DNA of 23,660 bases from Deltaproteobacteria bacterium. GTDB lineage: Bacteria; Desulfobacterota; Syntrophia; Syntrophales; UBA5619. Positions 6,180 to 14,368 of the stretch are shown one piece after another (position 1 is the first letter of the stretch; every line of letters begins with the position of its first letter). Under the pieces are notes generated by a model. The model saw only the letters and a program-made list of their open reading frames with translations, had not been told where the DNA came from and ran no database searches. Where the stretch lies: assembly GCA_021372695.1 (NCBI GenBank), contig JAJFTY010000107.1, positions 1-23,660 on the forward strand. Reading direction: 5' to 3'. A program made the position numbers and the translations under genes.

Positions 6180-8281
6180 TGCTGACCCTCCTCCGCCAGG
6201 AGTGCCGCCAGCGCCTCTGGATCGGTCACCGGCTGCCGGCAGGAAAAATTCCGGCAGACGTAGGCGGCGGCCCGGCCGTCGATCGGACGCATCTCCCGCG
6301 TGAAGGGTGCGATCCCGGTGATGGCGGGTTCCGCCTCCCCCTCGGGTCGGATGAGCAGGACCGGATGCGGCAGGCGGCTTTGCCGGACGACGTCGATCAA
6401 CTCCCGGATGTCTTCGGCTGAAGCCCGGCCCGCAATCACGACCTCGCAGGCAGGCGCAGACCACATATCGAGACCGATCAGCCACTGCGTATGGGCGGAG
6501 GGTTGCTGCCGGACGGATCCGGCGAACGCGCGGATCAGCGCCGACGCCTCGTCCGCCAGTCTGGGGTCGCCGGTCATCCTCGAAAGCCGGATCAGGTTCA
6601 TCAGCGTGACGGCGTTTCCGGAGGGGATCGCCCCGTCATGGCTCTCCTTCAGCCGGGCGGGAAGTTTCTCGCCGTCGTCGGGCGTGAAGAAGAAGCCCCC
6701 GGCCGGATCGCGAAAACGATCCGCCACGATACCCTGGAGAGCAACCGCCATTTGCAGGTCGCGGGCTTCGAACCCGGCCCCGTAGAGCTCGATCAGCCCC
6801 CAGATCAGAAAGGCATAATCGTCGAGGTACCCCGCAACGGCCGCCTCGCCCCTGCACCAGCGGTGGAAGAGCCTTCCTTCCGGAGTCAGCATCCGCGACC
6901 GGACGAACTCGGCCGCGGCACGCGCCGCCTCCAGGTACCGGGGCTCGGCGAGAACGAAGGCGGTGCGGGCCAGAGCGGCGATCGTCAGGCCGTTCCAGTC
7001 CGCAAGAATCTTGTCATCCCGCAGGGGACGGACCCTCTCCGCGCGGACGGCAAGAAGGCGAAGACGCGCCTCTTCCCGGAGGCGCAGGAGCCTCTCATCC
7101 GGAACGACCTCCCGACCGCCCGCCGCGTCCGGATCGGCCAGATGGAGAATATTCAGTCCCGTAGGCTTCCCTGTTGCAGGGTCGGCGAAATTCCCCTGCT
7201 CCTCGACGCCGAAGAGCTCCCCCGCGAAAGGGGCCTCCGGTCCGAGGGCGCGGCGGATCTCCTCCGTGCCCCAGAGGTAGAAGCGTCCCTCCTCCCCCTC
7301 GCTGTCCGCGTCCTCGGCTGAGTAGAATCCCCCTTCAGGGGCCCGGAGGTCCCGCAGCACGTATTCCAGGACCTCCCTGGCGGTCCTGGCATGCCCCTCG
7401 TCGCCGCTCACCCGGAAGGCCTCGACCGCAGCGAGCGTGCAGAGGGCCTGGTCGTAGAGCATCTTCTCGAAATGGGGGACGAGCCACTGACGGTCGGTGC
7501 TGTAGCGGTGGAGTCCATAGCCGAGCTGATCGAAGATCCCGCCCCGGCGCATCGCCCGGAGTGTCCTGGTCGCCATCCGGACCGCTTCTGCGTCGCCTGT
7601 CCTCTCCCCGTACTGAAACAGGAAGAGCAGTTGATGGGGCATCGGGAATTTTGGTTCCGCGCCGAACCCGCCGAACTCCGCATCGAACTGCCCCCGGAGC
7701 TCCGCAAATCCGTCGGAGAGCGTCTCTTCGCCCGGGATCTCCCCGGCCTCCGCTTCGGCCGGTCCGGAGAAGGACTGCCCCAGGACGGAGACCGTCTGGT
7801 CTGCCGCCTCTTCGATCCGGCCGCGCCCGGTCCGCCAGAGCCGGGAGATCTGCGGGATCAGTTCGAGCAGCCCCAGCTTTCCCCAGCGGTTCTGCTTCGG
7901 AATGTAGGTGGCTGCGAAGAAGGGGCGGCGGTCGGGTGTCATGACGATGGTCAGCGGCCATCCGCCGCTGCCGGTCATGATCTGGCAGACCCGCATGTAG
8001 ACCCCGTCGATATCCGGCCTCTCTTCCCGGTCCACCTTGATACAGACGAAGGCCTCGTTGAGGAGGGCGGCTGTCTCTGCATCCTCGAAGGATTCATGGG
8101 CCATGACATGGCACCAGTGGCAGGTGGAATAGCCGATCGACAGGAAGACAGGCTTCTCTGCGCTTTTCGCCCTTGCAAAGGCCTCCTCTCCCCAGGGGCG
8201 CCAATCCACCGGATTCCCGGAATGCTGCAGGAGGTAGGGGCTCTTCTCGTATTGCAGGCGGTTTTTATGGCTGCTGATCAT
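6176..8281 (-). CDS. Thioredoxin-fold DUF255 protein (YyaL / SSP411 family)
   Basis: The product is 701 residues, the normal size of this family. The N-terminal thioredoxin-like domain (about 1-165) starts [14 protein letters not shown] and holds the family CxxC variant CHWC (54-57), followed by HESFED and [12 protein letters not shown]. The remainder is an alpha/alpha-barrel related to glycan epimerase/mannanase folds, with [42 protein letters not shown] and [13 protein letters not shown]. Function is not well established; a redox or sugar-linked role is usually suggested. I chose the ATG at 8279-8281 because GGGAGGGTG precedes it and the family begins there; a longer in-frame version starting at 8362 is not supported. 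It lies 102 bases after pgi and overlaps mntA. Confidence 0.9.
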   Translation of the reverse strand: MISSHKNRLQYEKSPYLLQHSGNPVDWRPWGEEAFARAKSAEKPVFLSIGYSTCHWCHVMAHESFEDAETAALLNEAFVCIKVDREERPDIDGVYMRVCQIMTGSGGWPLTIVMTPDRRPFFAATYIPKQNRWGKLGLLELIPQISRLWRTGRGRIEEAADQTVSVLGQSFSGPAEAEAGEIPGEETLSDGFAELRGQFDAEFGGFGAEPKFPMPHQLLFLFQYGERTGDAEAVRMATRTLRAMRRGGIFDQLGYGLHRYSTDRQWLVPHFEKMLYDQALCTLAAVEAFRVSGDEGHARTAREVLEYVLRDLRAPEGGFYSAEDADSEGEEGRFYLWGTEEIRRALGPEAPFAGELFGVEEQGNFADPATGKPTGLNILHLADPDAAGGREVVPDERLLRLREEARLRLLAVRAERVRPLRDDKILADWNGLTIAALARTAFVLAEPRYLEAARAAAEFVRSRMLTPEGRLFHRWCRGEAAVAGYLDDYAFLIWGLIELYGAGFEARDLQMAVALQGIVADRFRDPAGGFFFTPDDGEKLPARLKESHDGAIPSGNAVTLMNLIRLSRMTGDPRLADEASALIRAFAGSVRQQPSAHTQWLIGLDMWSAPACEVVIAGRASAEDIRELIDVVRQSRLPHPVLLIRPEGEAEPAITGIAPFTREMRPIDGRAAAYVCRNFSCRQPVTDPEALAALLAEEGQQ

Positions 8282-8383
8282 CACACCCTCCCATCCGCCT
8301 CCGTCGGGAAACCCCGAAGGGACACCTCCCGGGGATCTCGCCGCCCGGCGCGGCCGGCGCACAGTCCGTGACCCTCCTGCGGT

Positions 8384-10075
8384 TCAGGCGAGCGCTGCGG
8401 CCACGCTGTAAAGCGCCTCTGCCGGATTCCCGCCCAGGTGGATCCGGATCGCCCGACGGCCCGCGTTGAGCAGGGCCTGCCGGTCGCCGAATGCCTGGGC
8501 CTGCTTCAGGACGCCGAAGGTCAGCGTCGATTCCGGCCGTCCCATCTCGTCGGGAATCGGCGCATCCTGCGGGTCGTCGGCCGTGAACTGGATGAAGAGG
8601 CCGTAGCCGGCGTCCCCCTTGTGGAGTTGGCCCGTCGAGTGGAGGAAGCGGGGCCCGTAGCCCACGGTCGTGACGAGACGGAAACGGTCCCGGATCCGCA
8701 TCCGGAGGCGCTGCAGGGCCTCATCCATCCCCGGAGACGGGGTCAGGTAGGCATGGAGTGCGACGTAGGCGCCCCGTTTCGCCTGGGCGAGAAACAGGGG
8801 CAGGACCTCCTCCAGCGTCCGCGCCGCGACGTCGCCGTAGGCGGAGAAACCCGCCCCCTGGAGCGCCGGGGTTTCCGCCGGCATCGCCCCCTTTTGCCGG
8901 TACTCCGCGATCATCTCCCGGGCGAGGACTTTTGCCGCCTCCACATTCGGCTGGTCGAAGGGGTTGATCGCCAGCCGCCAGGCCGCTACCGCCGTGGCCA
9001 TCTCCCAGAAGAGGCACTGGCCGCCCAGGTCGAAAGCATCGGACAGCGCGATATCGGCCACCGGGTGGCTCGCCTGGGCCAGCGCATCGATCTTCTCCCG
9101 CCGCGGAGCGTCCCCTGCGAGCCGGATCGCACAGAAGACGCGGTCGCCGCGGTAGACCAGGGGCGGCCCGATCTCCTCCCCGACGACCGGAAGAATCCCC
9201 TCCCCATCCTTGCCCAGGCTCTCGGCGATGAGCTGCTCCAGCCAGGACCCGAACGGCGCGAGCTCGGGCGGCAGCAGGAGGGTGAGCTTGTCGCGCCCCT
9301 CCGCGGCACACTCTCCGAGGAGCGCCCCGAGGAGCGAGCCGTTCATCTCCCCCTCACGGCCGGCGAATTCATTTTCCGCCGCCGCAACAGCCCGGTCGAG
9401 GAGCTGCTTCACATCCATACCGATCAGCATGGCCGGTACGAGGCCGAAACAGGAGAGGGCCGAATAGCGGCCGCCGATCTTCGGGTCGTTGAGGAAGGTG
9501 TGGCGGAAGCCGTGCTTGAGAGCGAGATCCGCGAGGGCGCTCCCGGGATCGGTGATCGCGACGAAATGGCGCCCCACTGCTTCTGCCCCGAGTCTTTCGG
9601 CTGCCAGCCGGTGAAAATATTTCATGAGGGAGAAGGTCTCCACGGTGCCGCCCGATTTCGTCGAGACGACGAAGAGAGTCCGTCGCAGGTCGAGACGCTC
9701 CGCCCAGCCGAGCACGGCCCCCGGGTCCGTGCTGTCCAGGACGGCGAGGTCGAGGAAGCCGTCGGCCACCCCGAACACCTTCCGGAAGACTTCGGGCGCG
9801 AGGCTGGAGCCACCCATCCCGAGCAAGAGGGCGAAGTTAAGGCCGTCCGCACGAATCCCGTCGACCACGGCCTCGATCTCGGCGAGCCGGCCCTGCATCA
9901 CCTGCGGGCTGTCGAGCCAGCCGAGACGGTTCGCGATCTCTGCGGGATCGGACTTCCAGACCGTGTGGTCCTTTTGCCGGATCCGCTCGACGACCCGCCC
10001 GGCTTTCATCGCCCTGCGGGCCGCCTCGGCCGCCTCCCGGAAGAATTCCGGACGCAACGTCAATGCTGCCGCCAT
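8384..10075 (-). CDS. pgi: Glucose-6-phosphate isomerase
   Basis: The product is 563 residues and cytoplasmic, interconverting glucose-6-phosphate and fructose-6-phosphate. PGI signatures are visible in order: GMGGSSLAPEVF (86-97), the phosphate-binding TKSGGTVET (139-147), GGRYSALSCFG (201-211) and the C-terminal YGPRFLHSTGQLHKGD segment. The opening VERIRQKDHTVWKSDPAEIANRLGWL resembles the isomerase half of fused transaldolase-PGI enzymes more than E. coli Pgi; no transaldolase domain is attached here. AAGGAAAG precedes the ATG, and a 17-bp tandem duplication lies immediately upstream. It follows tkt on the same strand, so the two likely serve a non-oxidative pentose phosphate and hexose interconversion unit. 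Confidence 0.93.
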   Translation of the reverse strand: MAAALTLRPEFFREAAEAARRAMKAGRVVERIRQKDHTVWKSDPAEIANRLGWLDSPQVMQGRLAEIEAVVDGIRADGLNFALLLGMGGSSLAPEVFRKVFGVADGFLDLAVLDSTDPGAVLGWAERLDLRRTLFVVSTKSGGTVETFSLMKYFHRLAAERLGAEAVGRHFVAITDPGSALADLALKHGFRHTFLNDPKIGGRYSALSCFGLVPAMLIGMDVKQLLDRAVAAAENEFAGREGEMNGSLLGALLGECAAEGRDKLTLLLPPELAPFGSWLEQLIAESLGKDGEGILPVVGEEIGPPLVYRGDRVFCAIRLAGDAPRREKIDALAQASHPVADIALSDAFDLGGQCLFWEMATAVAAWRLAINPFDQPNVEAAKVLAREMIAEYRQKGAMPAETPALQGAGFSAYGDVAARTLEEVLPLFLAQAKRGAYVALHAYLTPSPGMDEALQRLRMRIRDRFRLVTTVGYGPRFLHSTGQLHKGDAGYGLFIQFTADDPQDAPIPDEMGRPESTLTFGVLKQAQAFGDRQALLNAGRRAIRIHLGGNPAEALYSVAAALA

Positions 10076-10088
10076 GACACTTTCCTTC

Positions 10089-10122
10089 CTTTCACCGATT
10101 CCGACCTTTCACCGATTCCGAA
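10089..10122. repeat. 17-bp tandem duplication in the pgi leader
   Basis: CTTTCACCGATTCCGAC (10089-10105) is repeated at 10106-10122 with one mismatch. On the pgi strand each copy ends in GTGAAAGG, so the ribosome-site-like purine segment is duplicated about 14 and 31 bases before the start codon. Confidence 0.7.
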
Positions 10123-10166
10123 CGTTGCCGGCTGCCACAGCACAAGCTGGAAATCAGATCCCGGAA

Positions 10167-10302
10167 GCGCGCATTGGAGGGTTTTCGGGCACCCTGCACC
10201 CACAGCGGAGCGCCCGCAAAGACGACTGTCTGAGCGCGTCAGCGCGAGTTTCGTCTTTGCAGCGCAGCGAGGAGTTGCAGGGTCGAAAAGGCTCCAGCGC
10301 GC
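10167..10302 (+). repeat. Structured dispersed element, copy A (nested hairpin)
   Basis: This 136-base element lies between tkt and pgi, antisense to both. It folds as nested stems: GCGCGC (10167-10172/10297-10302), GGAG/CTCC (10176-10179/10292-10295), TTTTCG/CGAAAA (10182-10187/10284-10289), a GGC bulge (10188-10190), ACCCTGCA/TGCAGGGT (10191-10198/10276-10283), and a perfect 10-bp inner stem GCAAAGACGA/TCGTCTTTGC (10216-10225/10251-10260). The apical segment runs CTGTCTGAGCG...GCGAGTT. A diverged second copy at 21625-21762 keeps every stem by compensatory changes. It has no open reading frame of note and no terminator-like T-run. Confidence 0.8.
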
Positions 10303-10365
10303 GGAGGGATCACGATTCCCTATATTTGTGCATCGTCTTTTTACACCCCGCGTTGCCTTCCGTGT

Positions 10366-12423
10366 TTACCTCCCCAGGAGCCGCCGCGCCTCGGCGGCCA
10401 CCGCCGCCGCGGTAACCCCGAATTTTTCGTAGATCGTCTGGTAGGGTGCGCTCGCACCGAACCGGTCGATCCCCACGACGGCCCCGTTCAGGCCGACGTA
10501 ATGCTCCCAGCCCAGGCGCACCCCCGCCTCGCAGGCGACCCTCGCGGCCACGCCCGGCGGGAGAATCTGATCCTGGTAGGCCTGCGCCTGGCGGTCGAAA
10601 AGCTCCCAGCTCGGGAGCGAAACCACGCGGACGCGGACCCCTTCGGCGGCGAGCGTTTTTCCCGCCGCCAGGACGATTTGCAGCTCCGATCCCGTACCGA
10701 TCAGGATCGCTTCGGGCACCCCCTCCCCGGACTCCCAGAAGATGTATCCCCCCTTCCGGAGCCCTGCCGCCGGACCGACTGCCGCACGGTCCGCCACGGG
10801 GAGGTTCTGGCGGGTGAAGATGAGCGCGGTGGGGCCGCTGCCGTTTTCGATGGCCATACGCCAGGCCTCGACCGTTTCGTTGGCATCCGCCGGGCGGATG
10901 ACCATCAGGTTGGGCATCACCCGCAGGCTCATCAACTGCTCGATCGGCTGGTGGGTCGGGCCATCTTCGCCGACGCCGATGCTGTCGTGGGTGAAGATGT
11001 AGATCACTTTCAAACCCATCAGGCAGGCCAGCCGGATCGACGGCCGCATATAGTCGGCAAAGGTGAAGAAGGTGGCGGTAAAGGGAAGGATCCCCCCGTG
11101 CAGCGCCATCCCGCCCGCGATCCCGGCCATCGCGTGCTCCCGGACCCCGAAGTGAATGTTCCGGCCGCTGTAGTCCCACTGTCCGCCGCAGGCGCCTTCC
11201 GGACAGGCAGCTCCCCCGCCCGGTTTCTGGAAGTCGCCCATCCCCTTGAGCCAGGAAAAGGTGGAGGGGTTCAGGTCGGCGGCCCCGCCCACGAGCTCCG
11301 GTATCGCCGCTGCCAAAGACTGGAGGACGGCCTCGGAGGTTTTGCGCGTCGCCGTGTCTTTCGTCCCCGGACCGTAGGCGGGGAGCGCCTTCTCCCAGCT
11401 GGCGGGAAGCTCGCCCCGCATCACCCTTTCGAATTCGGCGGCTGCTTCCGGATAGGCCGCGGCATACCTCCGGAAGGCTTCCTGCCAGGACGCCTCTTTT
11501 TTCGCACTGGCCGCCGCAGCCTGCCGGAAGAAAGCCAGCGCCTCCTCCGGGACGAAGAACGGCGGATCAGCCGGCCAGCCGAGGCTCTCCTTGGCCGCCT
11601 TCAGCTCCGCCGCCCCGAGCGGGGCGCCGTGGGCCGCGCTGGTATTCTGCTTTCCGGGGGCCCCGAATCCGATCGTCGTTCGGAGGCGGATGAGGGACGG
11701 TTTCGTGGTTTCCGCCGCCGCCGACGCCAGCGCCCGGTCGACCGCCGCCGTGTCGTTGCCATCGGGGACGGTCAGCACCTGCCAGCCCGCGGCGGAAAAC
11801 CGCTGGCCGATCTCCTCGGTGAAGCAGAGAGAGGTGGAACCGGAAAGCGAGATTCCGTTGTCGTCGTAAAGGAGGGTCAACTTCCCCAGCCCCAGGTGGC
11901 CGGCCAGCGCACACGCTTCGGCGGAGAGCCCCTCCATGAGATCGCCGTCGCTCGCGAAGACGTAGGTCCGGTGGTCCACGATCGCATGGCCGGGCCGGTT
12001 GAACCGGGCTGCAAGGTGAGCCTCCGCGATCGCCATGCCCACGGCCGCGGCCACCCCCTGGCCGAGGGGCCCGGTCGTCATCTCCGCTCCGGGCGGATGC
12101 CGGCGTTCCGGATGGCCGGGCGTCTTGCTGCCCCATTGGCGGAAGGCCTTCAGATCGTCCAGGGAGAGGTCGTAGCCGGAGAGGTAAAGCAGGGTATAGA
12201 GGAGCATCGACGCATGGCCGGCGGAAAGCACGAAGCGGTCGCGGTCCGCCCAGAGCGGCTCGGCCGGGTTGTGTTTCAGATGCCGCGTCCAGAGGGTGTA
12301 TGCGGCAGCCGCCGCCCCCATCGGCATGCCGGGATGGCCGGACTTGGCCTTTTCGATCGCGTCCGCAGCCAGAAAACGGATCGCGTTGATGCACTTCTCT
12401 TCCAGGGTCAAACGATCACTCAT
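10366..12423 (-). CDS. tkt: Transketolase
   Basis: The product is 685 residues, the usual length. It moves two-carbon units between sugar phosphates in the non-oxidative pentose phosphate pathway, using thiamine diphosphate. Visible hallmarks are [11 protein letters not shown] (28-38; His30 contacts the cofactor), the ThDP/metal motif GDLMEG (160-165) with DDNGISLSG following, [14 protein letters not shown], the pyrimidine-domain segment [22 protein letters not shown], and [19 protein letters not shown] for substrate and cofactor. AGAAGGAGGAG precedes the ATG. It is the first gene of the leftward block tkt-pgi-DUF255-mntA-hepT. No missing residues were noticed. Confidence 0.96.
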   Translation of the reverse strand: MSDRLTLEEKCINAIRFLAADAIEKAKSGHPGMPMGAAAAAYTLWTRHLKHNPAEPLWADRDRFVLSAGHASMLLYTLLYLSGYDLSLDDLKAFRQWGSKTPGHPERRHPPGAEMTTGPLGQGVAAAVGMAIAEAHLAARFNRPGHAIVDHRTYVFASDGDLMEGLSAEACALAGHLGLGKLTLLYDDNGISLSGSTSLCFTEEIGQRFSAAGWQVLTVPDGNDTAAVDRALASAAAETTKPSLIRLRTTIGFGAPGKQNTSAAHGAPLGAAELKAAKESLGWPADPPFFVPEEALAFFRQAAAASAKKEASWQEAFRRYAAAYPEAAAEFERVMRGELPASWEKALPAYGPGTKDTATRKTSEAVLQSLAAAIPELVGGAADLNPSTFSWLKGMGDFQKPGGGAACPEGACGGQWDYSGRNIHFGVREHAMAGIAGGMALHGGILPFTATFFTFADYMRPSIRLACLMGLKVIYIFTHDSIGVGEDGPTHQPIEQLMSLRVMPNLMVIRPADANETVEAWRMAIENGSGPTALIFTRQNLPVADRAAVGPAAGLRKGGYIFWESGEGVPEAILIGTGSELQIVLAAGKTLAAEGVRVRVVSLPSWELFDRQAQAYQDQILPPGVAARVACEAGVRLGWEHYVGLNGAVVGIDRFGASAPYQTIYEKFGVTAAAVAAEARRLLGR

Positions 12424-12530
12424 GCTGCTCCTCCTTCTCTTCCGAATTTGATGGCGGACACTTTACATGAAGATTCACCGTTAGACAAGCGGGCGGTTGG
12501 TTCCGGGGACATGTTCCGATCCCTCCGGGC

Positions 12531-12571
12531 CATATATTTAAATTGACTTTCGGTCAAAACATGCCTAGACT
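12531..12571. promoter_or_regulatory. Back-to-back promoters sharing one inverted repeat (tkt / tpsB)
   Basis: The inverted repeat TTGACtttcgGTCAA (12543-12557) supplies a -35 box on each strand. Rightward: TTGACT (12543-12548), 17 bases, TAGACT (12566-12571), giving a start near 12578 and a leader of about 160 bases to tpsB. Leftward: TTGACC (12552-12557) with a -10-like TATATG (12531-12536) at a short 15-base spacing, about 100 bases before tkt. The rightward one is the more convincing. Nothing else coding was seen in 12424-12736. Confidence 0.45.
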
Positions 12572-12736
12572 TCCGCCCGATGCAGCAGTGACCGATTGGA
12601 CATTCGTAGTAAGTCTCCATTTTGGAAACCGTATTGAGATGCCACCATGAATTCCGGTTCCAGAATTGTATCGGGCCTGAACCCCAGTTTCAATCCAGCG
12701 AAAATCGTATTTCATCTTACCTTAAAGTGAGCTGCC

Positions 12737-14338
12737 ATGAGAATTCGACCGCTGCAATCCATGTTGTGTGCTTTCTTCCTGTTTACGGCTCTGACCGCTT
12801 TCGCCGCCGGCGAACAGCCTGACGCCGTACCCCGCTTCGATATCCAGGGCTACAAGGTCGAGGGGAACACGCTCCTGCCCGCAGGCGAGATCGACCCGAT
12901 CCTTTCGCCCTTTACGGGAAAGGACAGGGACTTCGGCACCGTGCAGGAGGCCATCGACGCGCTGGAGCAGGCCTACCGGGAGCGCGGTTTTTCCATGGTG
13001 TCGGTCATCCTCCCGGAGCAGGAGTTGGAGGGGGGCATCGTTCGCCTGAAGGTCCATGAGAACCGGATCGGCAAGATCCTGATCGAGGGAAACCGAAATT
13101 TCGACGAGAGCAACATCCGCCGCAGCCTTCCGGCGCTGAAAACGGGAGAGACCCCGAACCTCAATGCCGTATCCCGGAGCCTCAGGCTGGCCAATGAAAA
13201 CCCGTCCAAGAGCGTCAACCTGCAGTTGGCCAACGGCGAAAAAGAGAATGAAATCGACGCGAATATCAAGGTCGCCGATGAGAGGCCCTGGAAGATCGGC
13301 ATCTCGGCCGACACCACGGGGGACAAGGAGACCGGCCGGTCGAGGATGGGCATCCTGGCGCAGCACGACAACCTCTTCGACCGCGATCAACTCCTGACGC
13401 TCCAGTACATCACCTCGCCAGAGGAGTTGGACAAGGTCCACATCTACAGCCTCGGCTACCGGGCGCCCCTCTACTCCCTGGGCGCATCGGTCGACGTCAT
13501 CGCGGCCCATTCCAACGTCGATTCCGGGACGATCAGCGCCGCGACCGACAGCCTGGCCGTGAGCGGCAAGGGCACCATCCTGGGGCTCAGGTACAACCAG
13601 GTTCTGACCCGGATCGGCAACTACGAACACAAACTCATTCTGGGCCTCGATTACCGCGCCTACGAAAACGATATCAATTTCCTGGGAAACCAGCTGGGCA
13701 ATAACGTCACGGTGCATCCCCTTAGCCTGACGTACACCGGTTCACAGATGGGCGAGAAGCTGAATTCGTTCTTCTATTTCACCGGTTTGCAGAACCTTCC
13801 CGGGAACTGGGACGGCAGGGACACCGCCGAAGATGTAAGAAATGCCCGCTTCGGCGCTCCGAAAGGCTACAATATCCTGCGCTACGGCGTCAACCTCACC
13901 TATGCCGTCGGCGCCGACTGGCAGGCGCGCGCCCTCATCAACGGCCAATACACCAACGATCCGCTGGTGCCCGGCGAGCAGTACGGGATCGGCGGGGCAA
14001 CCACGGTCAGGGGCTTTGCGGAAAGGGAGTTCGCCAACGACCGCGGATACTCGGGGAGCGTCGAGATCTACTCGCCCGACCTGAGCCGGCTCTTCGGTGT
14101 CAATGCGTTTCGCTCCCGGCTGCTCGCCTTTTATGACCGGGGGGTGGTCACGCGAGTCGATCCGCTCCCGGGTGAGACGACCAAAACCGAAATCGGCAGC
14201 ATCGGCCCCGGCTTGCGGATCACCGACGGCAAAAAATTCTCCGTATCGGTGGATTGCGGCTTCGTGGTCGATCCCCCGGATGAAAACACCACCCGATGGA
14301 GCAGCGTCTGGCATCTGTCGGCGAGCTATCTGTTCTAA
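12737..14338 (+). CDS. Two-partner secretion transporter TpsB (ShlB/FhaC/HecB family)
   Basis: The product is 533 residues. A Sec signal peptide (MRIRPLQSMLCAFFLFTALTA...) ends near FAA-GEQ. Two POTRA-like domains follow: about 33-110, beginning FDIQGYKVEGNTLL and including YRERGFSMVSVILPEQ, and about 111-185, beginning IGKILIEGNRNF. From about 190 the protein is an outer-membrane beta-barrel. The plug-loop motif of the Omp85/TPS superfamily appears as TVRGFAERE near residue 424, and the protein ends in Phe (ASYLF), the usual signal for barrel insertion. Its role is to export the TpsA protein encoded 30 bases downstream. The ribosome site (AGTGAG) is weak but no other start fits the signal peptide. 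Confidence 0.93.
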   Translation: MRIRPLQSMLCAFFLFTALTAFAAGEQPDAVPRFDIQGYKVEGNTLLPAGEIDPILSPFTGKDRDFGTVQEAIDALEQAYRERGFSMVSVILPEQELEGGIVRLKVHENRIGKILIEGNRNFDESNIRRSLPALKTGETPNLNAVSRSLRLANENPSKSVNLQLANGEKENEIDANIKVADERPWKIGISADTTGDKETGRSRMGILAQHDNLFDRDQLLTLQYITSPEELDKVHIYSLGYRAPLYSLGASVDVIAAHSNVDSGTISAATDSLAVSGKGTILGLRYNQVLTRIGNYEHKLILGLDYRAYENDINFLGNQLGNNVTVHPLSLTYTGSQMGEKLNSFFYFTGLQNLPGNWDGRDTAEDVRNARFGAPKGYNILRYGVNLTYAVGADWQARALINGQYTNDPLVPGEQYGIGGATTVRGFAEREFANDRGYSGSVEIYSPDLSRLFGVNAFRSRLLAFYDRGVVTRVDPLPGETTKTEIGSIGPGLRITDGKKFSVSVDCGFVVDPPDENTTRWSSVWHLSASYLF

Positions 14339-14368
14339 TGAAGGGCGCATTCCAGCAAGGAGTTTGAA

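Noticed and set aside
10167..10302. Copy A as a terminator of tkt
   Set aside because: Neither strand has a T-run after the hairpin, and the covarying copy B is not downstream of any gene in the matching direction.
8438..12546. Very long + strand open frames opposite pgi and tkt
   Set aside because: High GC leaves long stop-free antisense frames; the opposite strand encodes clear Pgi and transketolase, and the + products have no recognisable domains.
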